Of a DNA stretch of 64,000 bases, positions 1 to 6,204 are shown piece after piece. Every line of letters begins with the position of its first letter. Position 1 is the stretch's first letter. The stretch covers positions 3,586,501 to 3,650,500 of the forward strand of contig NZ_CP016756.1 in the NCBI RefSeq assembly GCF_001700965.1, in the 5' to 3' direction. Below the pieces are notes generated by a model. It was not told where the DNA came from. It worked only from the letters and a program-made list of their open reading frames with translations, and did not search any database. A program made the position numbers and the translations under genes. This DNA comes from Stenotrophomonas nitritireducens. Lineage in GTDB: Bacteria; Pseudomonadota; Gammaproteobacteria; Xanthomonadales; Xanthomonadaceae.

Positions 1-132
1 GTGTATGAGGCCCTGGATCGGGTGCAGGCACGCCTGGACAAGGGCACGGCTTTGCCAGCCGATGCAGTGATCGCCACCACCCCACGTGCGGGCAAGCCGC
101 TGATGGCCGAAAATCTGGCGATGCCGAAGTAA
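1..132 (+). CDS. C-terminal fragment of an unidentified protein
   Basis: An open frame enters from the left edge and ends at a TAA at 130-132, giving the last 43 residues of a protein. The tail reads ...TTPRAGKPLMAENLAMPK. Codon use is GC-rich like the neighbouring genes, so I take it as a genuine gene end. The first codon of the window is GTG, but nothing shows that it is a start. I do not recognise the family from this short tail. It is followed by REP elements and then a HutD-family gene on the same strand. Confidence 0.5.
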   Translation: MYEALDRVQARLDKGTALPADAVIATTPRAGKPLMAENLAMPK

Positions 133-300
133 GGGCTTGAGCCCCTCCCTTGCGCGAAGCGCAGGGGGCGCTTGAGCCCCCTCCCTTTGCCGAAGGCAAG
201 GGGAGGGTTGGGGAGGGGTTGGCTTTGCTCTGCGCTGTTGGATTTGTGGCTTCGCGGCTTACGCCGCTCCTACACATCTGCCGCTCCTACAGATCCGCGC
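133..300. repeat. REP cluster between the partial gene and hutD-like gene
   Basis: This holds two purine/pyrimidine-skewed palindromic repeats of the CCCTCCC...GGGAGGG class (about 139-168 and 176-220). A 20-bp spacer follows, then an inverted copy of the GTAGGAGCGGCGTAAGCCGC element at 249-273. The same order of class-D repeat, spacer with TGCGCTGTTGGATTT and inverted class-B repeat recurs at 15102-15158 and 15322-15376. Confidence 0.85.
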
Positions 301-318
301 TGATGGCATCATTGGCCG

Positions 319-909
319 ATGCATACATTGAACTCTCCTACCCGCGTTATCCCTGCCGCGCTCTACCAGCGCGAGCGCTGGCGCAATGGCCTGGGTTGGA
401 CGCGCGAGATCCTGCGTCTGCCGGAGCAGGGCGACTGGCAGCTGCGCCTGTCCATCGCCGAGATCGAACAGGACGCGGCGTTCTCTGCTTTCCCCGGCGT
501 CGAGCGTGAGCTGGTGTTGCTGCAGGGCGAAGGTCTGCGCTTGCGCTTCGCCGATGGGCGTTGCGAAACCCTGCTGCCGCCCTATCAACGCCTGCGTTTT
601 GCCGGCGAAGAAGACATTGTCGGCGAGCTGGTCGACGGTGTGACCCAGGATTTCAATCTGATGTGGCGGCGTGATGCCCTGCAGGCCGAACTGCTGCATC
701 GGCCGCTGGTGGGCAACATGTTGTTCTTCACCGAGCCACAGGCCGCGTGGGCCATCCACCTGTTGGCCGGCCAAGCCGTATTCGAGGGTAATGAATTGCC
801 GGCGCTGTCGGCCGGTGATACCGCGTGGCTGGGGTCCGGCGAACGGCAGCGTTACACCTTAAGTGGCGGTGGCGAGCTGTTGGCGATACGGCTGACGCCG
901 GTTGTGTAG
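319..909 (+). CDS. HutD/Ves family cupin-like protein
   Basis: A 196-residue protein of the HutD/Ves family (PF05962), small all-beta bicupin-type proteins found with histidine utilisation genes or standing alone. Family features include the N-terminal WRNGLGWTREI stretch (about residues 20-31), the central GVTQDFNLMWRR segment and the C-terminal GDTAWLGSGER turn. Length is normal for the family, and the biochemical role is not settled. No hut genes are visible beside it. The stop codon is unusual: the final TAG (907-909) is part of the GTAG head of a REP element at 906-930, so the end of the protein may have been reshaped by the repeat. The start at 319 gives the expected N-terminus, although upstream translation signals are weak. 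Confidence 0.85.
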   Translation: MHTLNSPTRVIPAALYQRERWRNGLGWTREILRLPEQGDWQLRLSIAEIEQDAAFSAFPGVERELVLLQGEGLRLRFADGRCETLLPPYQRLRFAGEEDIVGELVDGVTQDFNLMWRRDALQAELLHRPLVGNMLFFTEPQAAWAIHLLAGQAVFEGNELPALSAGDTAWLGSGERQRYTLSGGGELLAIRLTPVV

Positions 910-930
910 GAGCGGCGTAAGCCGCGAAGC
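906..930 (+). repeat. GTAGGAGCGGC-type REP (class B) overlapping the hutD-like stop
   Basis: A GTAG head is followed by the stem GCGGC-GTAA-GCCGC and a GAAGC tail. The TAG within the head is the stop codon of the preceding gene. Confidence 0.85.
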
Positions 931-959
931 CAAAGAACCAACAGCGCAAGGCTTAACCT

Positions 960-1107
960 GTAGTGCCGAGCTATGCTCGGCATGGGCATTACCGGGAAAG
1001 CTTCTGCCGAGCATGGCTCGGCACTACGGGTGGGATTGCTTGTAAGGCTTCTGCCGAGCATGGCTCGGCACTACGGGGCTGCTTTGCCGAGCATGGCTCG
1101 GCGCTAC
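960..1107. repeat. Four SMAG-type hairpins, one direct and three inverted
   Basis: Four copies of the GTAGTGCCGAGCCATGCTCGGCA hairpin (class A) lie within 150 bp. One is direct at 960-982. Three are inverted, at 1004-1027, 1051-1074 and 1084-1107. The GCCGAGC-AT-GCTCGGC stem is perfect in most copies. They sit between two convergent genes, the usual place for REPs, and end just before the stop of the flavoprotein gene. Confidence 0.9.
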
Positions 1108-1109
1108 AT

Positions 1110-2720
1110 TCAGTAGACGTCGCGGCGGTAGCGGCCGGCAATGCGCAGGGCCTGATGTGCTTCGGCGCCAATCGTGTCGATGATGACCTTGTCCACCGCC
1201 GGGGCCATGCCCTGCAGGCTGCCGCAGACCAGCAGGGTGGCGCCGTCCTCCAGCCATTGCTGCAGCACAGTGCTGTGCGCGGCCAGCGCGTCCTGCACAT
1301 AGTGGAACTGACCGGGATCGCGGCTGAAAACCGCATCCAGACGCTCGATTCCACCCTCACGCTGCCATTGCCGCAGCTCGTCGCCGAAGTGGAAGTCATG
1401 CGCCGCGTTGCGTTCGCCGAACAGCAGCCAGTTGCGGCGTGCGCCTGCATCGATGCGGGCGCGAAGATGCGCACGCAGGCCGGCGATGCCGGTGCCGTTG
1501 CCGATCAGGATCAGTGGCGCATCGTTGCGGGGCGGATGGAAGTTGCTGTTGCTGCGCAGGCGCAGATCAATGCTGTCGCCGATAGCCGTGTAGTCGCAGA
1601 GCCAGCCGCTGGCCAGGCCAGGGGTGCCATCCGGGCGCAGCTGCCGCCGCAGCATCAGCTGCAGGCTGCCGTCGCTTGGCATCGATGCGATCGAATACTC
1701 ACGATGCGGCAGCGGCGTGAGGTTGGCAGCCAGTGCGTCGGCATCGCGGGTGTCGCAGCTGTCGGGCAGATGCGACACGGCAAGGGCGTCACGCAGCAGG
1801 CGGCCATCGGCAAGTACCGCGGCCGCATCGAAGCCATGCGTCTGCAGCCAGTGCGTCACCGCAGGCGCGGATTGGCGCGGGCCGATTTCGGCGATGTCGC
1901 CGGCCTGCCAGGTGGGCAGCTTGCCGTCCGCCGGTTGCAGTTGCAGGTGGAACACCTTGCCACCGATGCTGCCGGGATTGAGCATCTCGCGCCTGCGCAG
2001 CAACCAGGATTGGTAGGCCGGCGCACTCCAGTCAGTGGCGTCGGCGGTCGAGCCGCCGAGCTGGCCCAGCAGCTGCTGCCAATGGCGCAGCGCTTCTGCA
2101 TCGGCGTTGTCGACCTCCACGGTGTCAAACAGCGGCTGTGCACCCTGCGCACGCAACCAGTCATCGAGTTGATGGCCGAACGCGCAGTACTGGTCGTAGG
2201 TTTTGTCGCCCAATGCCAGTACCGCGTACTGCAGCTGTGCCAGCTTCAGCGGCTGTGGCATCACCCGGCTCAGGAAGGCGAGGGCGTGATCGGGCGGATC
2301 GCCTTCGCCGGTGGTGCTGGCGACGAACAAGGCCTGGCGGCTGCTGTCCAGCAGCGCTGCGTCCACCTGGTCGATCGCGCGCAGGCGGATCTTGTGGCCG
2401 GCAGCACGCAGCTGTGCCGCCGTGCGCTGGGCCAGTTGCTGCGCGAACCCGGTCTGGCTGGCCCATACCACCAGGATCGGCGGTTCGCTGCTGTCGCCAG
2501 CATCGTCGTCGCGTTGACGGGTGCGCCACCACAGCGCGAAGCAGGCAACTGCGTAGACCAACAGCGCGGCCAGCGCTGCCCACCATTGCGGCATCAGTGG
2601 CGGCGCGTTCCACCAGCTTTCGCTAAGATGCAGGCGCAGCAGGAACAGGGCGATCAACAGCAGGACCAGACCAACACCGAGGTTGCCAAGCAGGGCGCGC
2701 ATGGAGCGATTGGGGTTCAT
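1110..2720 (-). CDS. Membrane-anchored CysJ-like flavoprotein reductase
   Basis: A 536-residue diflavin reductase like the sulfite reductase alpha subunit or cytochrome P450 reductase, carrying electrons from NADPH through FAD and FMN. Two hydrophobic helices come first (about 11-30 and 46-66). A flavodoxin domain follows, with TGFAQQLA near 90-97 and STTGEGDPPDHA near 135-146. The FAD-binding motif REYS is at 340-343 and the NADP-binding GNGTGIAGL at about 408-416. The C-terminus is aromatic (Tyr). The flavin domains should face the cytoplasm. It is the last gene of a five-gene operon and overlaps the upstream apbE by 4 nt (ATGA). Its neighbours suggest that it feeds electrons to the PepSY membrane protein for periplasmic iron reduction, which is an inference. 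True sulfite reduction is unlikely because no cysI is present. Confidence 0.88.
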   Translation of the reverse strand: MNPNRSMRALLGNLGVGLVLLLIALFLLRLHLSESWWNAPPLMPQWWAALAALLVYAVACFALWWRTRQRDDDAGDSSEPPILVVWASQTGFAQQLAQRTAAQLRAAGHKIRLRAIDQVDAALLDSSRQALFVASTTGEGDPPDHALAFLSRVMPQPLKLAQLQYAVLALGDKTYDQYCAFGHQLDDWLRAQGAQPLFDTVEVDNADAEALRHWQQLLGQLGGSTADATDWSAPAYQSWLLRRREMLNPGSIGGKVFHLQLQPADGKLPTWQAGDIAEIGPRQSAPAVTHWLQTHGFDAAAVLADGRLLRDALAVSHLPDSCDTRDADALAANLTPLPHREYSIASMPSDGSLQLMLRRQLRPDGTPGLASGWLCDYTAIGDSIDLRLRSNSNFHPPRNDAPLILIGNGTGIAGLRAHLRARIDAGARRNWLLFGERNAAHDFHFGDELRQWQREGGIERLDAVFSRDPGQFHYVQDALAAHSTVLQQWLEDGATLLVCGSLQGMAPAVDKVIIDTIGAEAHQALRIAGRYRRDVY

Positions 2721-3691
2721 TGCGCGCTGGCGTCCAGATAGCGCTGGAAGGCGGGGCTCATGGTTTCGATCAGGCCGGTGCTGGTGCGGGTGATGAAGCG
2801 TGCAGCCAGATCATGGTGATTGGCAAAGGCCAGGCCTTCATCGGCGCCCATCACGGTCAGTGCGGTGGCCCAGGCATCGGCGTGCATCGCATCGCGCGCA
2901 ATTACGCTGACCGCAGCTGCGGCGCGGCTGACCGGTGCATGGCTGCGCGGATCCAGGGTGTGGCTGTAGGACACGCCATCGCGTTCAAAGTGGTGCCAGC
3001 GGTCGCCTGAAGTGGCGACCGCAAGGTCGTCCAGTGCCAGTACGCGCGGCGGATAGTCGGCACCAGCATCTTCTTCCGGAGCGGATTCAACCAGCACGCG
3101 CCAGGGCTGACCGTCGGGTTTCAGGCCGTAGCCGTGTAGTTCGCCGCCTACTTCGACCAGTGCTGCGGCGACACCGGCGCGCTGCAGCCAGCGGCTGACC
3201 AGATCCACGCCATAACCCTTGGCGATGGCCGACAGGTCCAGCTGCAGGCCGCCGGGTTGCAGGGCACTTTGTGTTTGTGGATCCAGTTGCAGCTTCTGCC
3301 ATTGGCAGCGTGCAGCAACTTCGGCCAGCTGCGCGGAATCGGGTACGGCCTGCGCAGCGGCATCCGCACCGAAACCCCACAGCGCGACCAAGGGGCCGAT
3401 AGTGGGATCGAAGGCACCGTTGCTGCGCTCGGCGATATCGCGTGCGGTGCTGAGTACGTTCCAGAAATCATCGGGCAGCGCATGCCAGGTGCCAGCGGCG
3501 GCGCGGTTGTAGCGGTTGATGTCAGAGTCGGCTTCCCAGGTGCTCATCTGCGCGACGACTCGGTCCAGTTCGGCCTGGATGCCGGCATGCAGCGGATGCA
3601 GGTCACGGCTGCGCGCGGCGACCAGCTTGACGCTCCAGCTGGTGCCCATGGTGTGGCCGCCAAGGGCGGCGATGTCGGAGTTGGAGGACAT
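2717..3691 (-). CDS. apbE: FAD:protein FMN transferase (ApbE family)
   Basis: A 324-residue ApbE-type flavin transferase, which covalently attaches FMN to Ser/Thr of extracytoplasmic redox proteins. Visible motifs are GHTMGTSWSV near the N-terminus, LSAIAKGYGVDL mid-protein, HTLDPRSHAP and ADAWATALTVMGADEG. There is no obvious signal peptide or lipobox; most family members are exported, so the true start or localisation may differ. It overlaps the downstream reductase gene by 4 nt. The likely substrate is encoded two genes upstream: the DUF2271 protein carries DGVTGPT, close to the known flavinylation motif. About 180 bp of REP sequence separates it from the upstream DUF4198 gene, still compatible with one transcript. 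Confidence 0.9.
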   Translation of the reverse strand: MSSNSDIAALGGHTMGTSWSVKLVAARSRDLHPLHAGIQAELDRVVAQMSTWEADSDINRYNRAAAGTWHALPDDFWNVLSTARDIAERSNGAFDPTIGPLVALWGFGADAAAQAVPDSAQLAEVAARCQWQKLQLDPQTQSALQPGGLQLDLSAIAKGYGVDLVSRWLQRAGVAAALVEVGGELHGYGLKPDGQPWRVLVESAPEEDAGADYPPRVLALDDLAVATSGDRWHHFERDGVSYSHTLDPRSHAPVSRAAAAVSVIARDAMHADAWATALTVMGADEGLAFANHHDLAARFITRTSTGLIETMSPAFQRYLDASAQ

Positions 3692-3713
3692 CGGAAATGA
3701 TCGGCTAGGCGGT

Positions 3714-3866
3714 GTCCCTTCTCCCGTTTACGGGAGAAGGTGCCCCGAAGGGGCGGATGAGGGGAAGCGTTTGCTCTTTTTCGACCGATTGCAGGCTTCA
3801 GGAACTCGGCTCCGGCCTTGCCCTCACCCCAACCCCTCTCCCGGCGGGCGAGGGGCTTTGAGCGGT
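3714..3866. repeat. Pair of class-D REPs inside the redox operon
   Basis: Two elements of the CCCTCTCCCG...CGGGAGAGGG family lie at about 3716-3765 and 3821-3862, between apbE and the DUF4198 gene. They would form stable hairpins in the polycistronic mRNA and could alter the stoichiometry of upstream and downstream genes. Confidence 0.8.
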
Positions 3867-3869
3867 GCA

Positions 3870-4676
3870 TTACTGCGGCAGCACTTCCAGCGTGGCGACG
3901 TAGCTCAGGCGGCGCACGTTGGCCTGCGGGATCGAGGTCTTGTTGTCCTCGGTGCCGGTTTCCAGCCAGTACATGCCAGCCTGCGGCCAGGTCACCGAGA
4001 ACTCGCCATTGGCGTCGGTGGTCACCTTGATCTCTTCCTGGGCGTTGCGGTAACGGGTACCACCGCGGGTGATTTCCACTTCCAGGCCTGCGTGCGGCTT
4101 GCCGTCGACCAGCAGCTTGAACTTGGCCTGCTCGCCGGCGAACAGATCGTTCGGATGGCCCACAGCGACCAGCTCCATGCCCTTGCCGGTCGGCTTGAGC
4201 GCGGTGTCGTTCGGCTTGCCGTTGGTGACGAAGGTTTCAACGCGACCGGCGGTCTCGGAGACCTTCAGTTCCTTGGCATCCTTCGGCACTTCGGTGGCGA
4301 ACGTTGCAGCGTTGCCGCGCCAGCGCTTGGGCTTGCCGTCTTCCTGCCAGTTGGCCATCAGGCCGGCGTTGACGTTGGCCAGGCGGTAGGTGCCCTGCTG
4401 GGTCAGTTCCACGTCGAACACGCTGCGGTACTTGCCGGTGGCCACGTTCTGCGGCTGCACGGTGCTGCCGTCCGGTGCGGTGATCACCAGGTTGTCCAGG
4501 CGCAGCGGCACATGGTTGAAGTAGAACAGGTCGTTGGATACAGCCGCATCCACGGTGATCCACGGGTTGGTGCCGGCAATCACGGTCTGCGATGGCTGCA
4601 GCCAGGCCTTGTGCGCGGCGGCGGAGAAGGGCAGCGCGGCGGCGAGGATGGCAGCAAGCAGGAGGGAACGCTTCAT
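3870..4676 (-). CDS. DUF4198 periplasmic protein
   Basis: 268 residues with a clear Sec signal peptide, [21 protein letters not shown], ending just before HKAWLQPS. The family (PF10670, DUF4198) consists of periplasmic beta-sandwich proteins related to NikK-type metal-uptake partners. A histidine directly follows the cleavage site, as is common there. The start at 4676 was preferred because GGAG stands 9 nt upstream and the signal peptide begins there; the longer open frame adds an unlikely proline-rich leader. The C-terminal part resembles a carboxypeptidase-regulatory-like beta domain ([15 protein letters not shown]). It is third in the PepSY-DUF2271-DUF4198-ApbE-reductase operon. A role as metal- or siderophore-handling partner is inferred. 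Confidence 0.85.
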   Translation of the reverse strand: MKRSLLLAAILAAALPFSAAAHKAWLQPSQTVIAGTNPWITVDAAVSNDLFYFNHVPLRLDNLVITAPDGSTVQPQNVATGKYRSVFDVELTQQGTYRLANVNAGLMANWQEDGKPKRWRGNAATFATEVPKDAKELKVSETAGRVETFVTNGKPNDTALKPTGKGMELVAVGHPNDLFAGEQAKFKLLVDGKPHAGLEVEITRGGTRYRNAQEEIKVTTDANGEFSVTWPQAGMYWLETGTEDNKTSIPQANVRRLSYVATLEVLPQ

Positions 4677-4701
4677 CGGTTGGCTCCGTTGGAAAGGGGG
4701 A

Positions 4702-5223
4702 TCAGGGCTTGACGGCGAGGGTGACGGCACCGAGTTCGGTGCTGCCCTGGGCGCTGCCGTTCTGGACAGCGCGGGCCGGCCAGCTGAAGGGAATCTTGAC
4801 CAGCTCGCGGCCGCCGACTTCGCGCGCCGCTTCCACCACCAGCGTGTACTGGCCGGCGGGCAGGGCGCGCAGCTGCGGCTGGCGGTCGCTGAAGCTGAGC
4901 TGGTGCTTGCCGACCGGACGGGTCGGGCCGGTCACGCCATCCACCGGCACCTGCAGGGTGCGGCCGCTCTTGCGCCACCACTGGCGCAGGTCCGGCAGCC
5001 ACTTGGTGCCATGGCCTTCGGCGGTGTCCTTGAGCTGGTACCAGACCGACAGGTTGGCGGCGACCTGCTGGTCGGCACCTTCGATCCACACCGCGACATA
5101 CGGGCGGTGGTACTCGGCCACGTTGAGCTTGGGCACTTCGACGTTGACGTCGAGGCTGGCGGCGTAGGCGGCAGGAGCGGTGGCGATCAGGCCGCTCAGG
5201 GCGATGGTCAGGGTGACGCGCAT
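4702..5223 (-). CDS. DUF2271 protein, probable FMN-bearing periplasmic carrier
   Basis: 173 residues with a signal peptide of about 21 residues ([21 protein letters not shown]) and a beta-rich body. It belongs to DUF2271 (PF10029). The key feature is D95-G-V-T-G-P-T101, which matches the Dxx(S/T)GA(S/T) pattern at which ApbE attaches FMN to Thr; position 100 is Pro rather than Ala. Known: ApbE flavinylates such motifs in NqrC and RnfG. Inferred: T101 carries FMN, and this protein shuttles electrons between the PepSY membrane protein and a periplasmic acceptor. The gene lies 25 bp after the PepSY gene and 25 bp before DUF4198, and apbE is in the same operon. Confidence 0.85.
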   Translation of the reverse strand: MRVTLTIALSGLIATAPAAYAASLDVNVEVPKLNVAEYHRPYVAVWIEGADQQVAANLSVWYQLKDTAEGHGTKWLPDLRQWWRKSGRTLQVPVDGVTGPTRPVGKHQLSFSDRQPQLRALPAGQYTLVVEAAREVGGRELVKIPFSWPARAVQNGSAQGSTELGAVTLAVKP

Positions 5224-5248
5224 GGTGCGACTCCGGGAAGGACGACGG

Positions 5249-5893
5249 TCAATGGATGAGGAGCAGGGCGATCAGAAGCGGGATCAGCAAACCCAGGCCG
5301 ACCAGCGGCCAGGTCATGCGCCGCTGCCGCGCATGCAGATGCAGCAGGAACAGGCCGGTGATGCAGAACACCAGGCAGGCCACCGCGAACACGTCAAGGA
5401 ACCAGCCCCAGCCCGGTCCGGCATTGCGGCCCTTGTGCAGATCGTTGAAATACGAGATCCAGCCTCGGCGGGTTTTCTCGAATTCCACCGCACCGGTTTC
5501 GCGGTCGATGCTCAACCAGGCATCACTGCCGGGGCCGGGCATGGACAGATAGATTTCTTCCGGCGACCACTCGGCTTCACGGCTGCCGATGGAGACCTCG
5601 AGACGGTTGGACAACCAATCGGCCACCCGTGCCGGCAGCGGCGCGTTGCCTTCTTCGCGCTCGCCCAGAGCCTTGAGTACGGGCGCAGGCAATTCCAGCT
5701 GCAGGTTCTGCACCTGCGGCTTGGCTTCGATCTTGGACGCGTGGTTCAAGGTGATGCCGGTCAGGGAGAACAGCAGCATGCCGATCAGGCAGACCGCCGA
5801 GCTGATCCAGTGCCACTGATGCAAGGTGCGCAACCAGAATCCACGACTGGCTTGTTGTTGCACGGTAGTGGCGGCGCTGCGGTCTGCGGACAC
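5249..5893 (-). CDS. PepSY-associated transmembrane protein
   Basis: 214 residues. A first helix lies at about 28-48 ([20 protein letters not shown]). A periplasmic PepSY-like region follows, with [14 protein letters not shown] and a [10 protein letters not shown] motif. Two C-terminal helices end in LLLIH. Histidines cluster at the membrane edges (LHQWHW before helix 1, LLHLHAR after helix 2), as in PepSY_TM ferric reductase-like proteins. This is the first gene of the redox operon, with a Fur-box-like site 40-60 bp upstream. The likely role is transmembrane electron transfer from the cytosolic flavoprotein to the flavinylated DUF2271 protein, inferred from context and the histidine pattern. 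Confidence 0.82.
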   Translation of the reverse strand: MSADRSAATTVQQQASRGFWLRTLHQWHWISSAVCLIGMLLFSLTGITLNHASKIEAKPQVQNLQLELPAPVLKALGEREEGNAPLPARVADWLSNRLEVSIGSREAEWSPEEIYLSMPGPGSDAWLSIDRETGAVEFEKTRRGWISYFNDLHKGRNAGPGWGWFLDVFAVACLVFCITGLFLLHLHARQRRMTWPLVGLGLLIPLLIALLLIH

Positions 5894-5930
5894 GGGTATC
5901 AGGGGTGTTGAAGGACGACGATTAAAGCAC

Positions 5931-5950
5931 TAATGAGAATGATTCGCAAT
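5931..5950 (-). promoter_or_regulatory. Fur-box-like site upstream of the PepSY redox operon
   Basis: TAATGAGAATGATTCGCAAT matches the gammaproteobacterial Fur consensus (AATGATAATNATTATC-like) well. It lies about 40 bp before the PepSY start codon and predicts iron repression of the operon. Confidence 0.75.
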
Positions 5951-5965
5951 TTGTGCCGTGCTACG

Positions 5966-6115
5966 CCCCCTCCCTATGCCGGAGGCAAGGGGAGGGTTGG
6001 GGAGGGGTAGCCTTTGATCTGGCTGTTGTTCTGGTTCTTCGCGTAAAGCCAAGAAGCCAAGTCAAAAGCTACCCCTCCCCAACCCTCCCCTTCACTGCGT
6101 GAAAGGGAGGGAGCG
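5966..6115. repeat. Inverted pair of class-D REPs
   Basis: CCCCCTCCC...GGGAGGGTTGGGGAGGGGTAGC is followed, after about 50 bp, by its inverted counterpart GCTACCCCTCCCCAACCCTCCCC. The arms are long enough to form a large cruciform. The element lies just downstream of the TonB receptor stop. Confidence 0.85.
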
Positions 6116-6204
6116 GTGTTGCCTGTGCTGGAAACGTTTGTGGGGCTGCGGCGTTGACAGGCGGGTGGGCAAGCGCTCAGCGCTACCCGTGCCAGCTGCA
6201 CCCA

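Larger units (their letters stand above)
5894..6204. other. Intergenic region with Fur site and inverted REP pair
   Basis: The 311 bp between the redox operon and the upstream receptor gene contain a Fur-box-like site (5931-5950) next to the operon start. An inverted pair of class-D REPs follows (about 5966-6010 and 6060-6115), whose arms could pair over 150 bp. No additional gene is seen. Confidence 0.75.

Noticed and set aside
319..909. Histidine-utilisation locus
   Set aside because: Only a HutD-type protein is seen; no hutH, hutU, hutI or hutG nearby.
1110..2720. Assignment as true sulfite reductase flavoprotein (cysJ)
   Set aside because: Two membrane helices at the N-terminus, no cysI/cysH neighbours, and the iron-uptake context argue for a different electron acceptor.
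963..2741. 592-codon plus-strand open frame opposite the flavoprotein
   Set aside because: Shadow frame; it also begins inside SMAG repeats and lacks family features.
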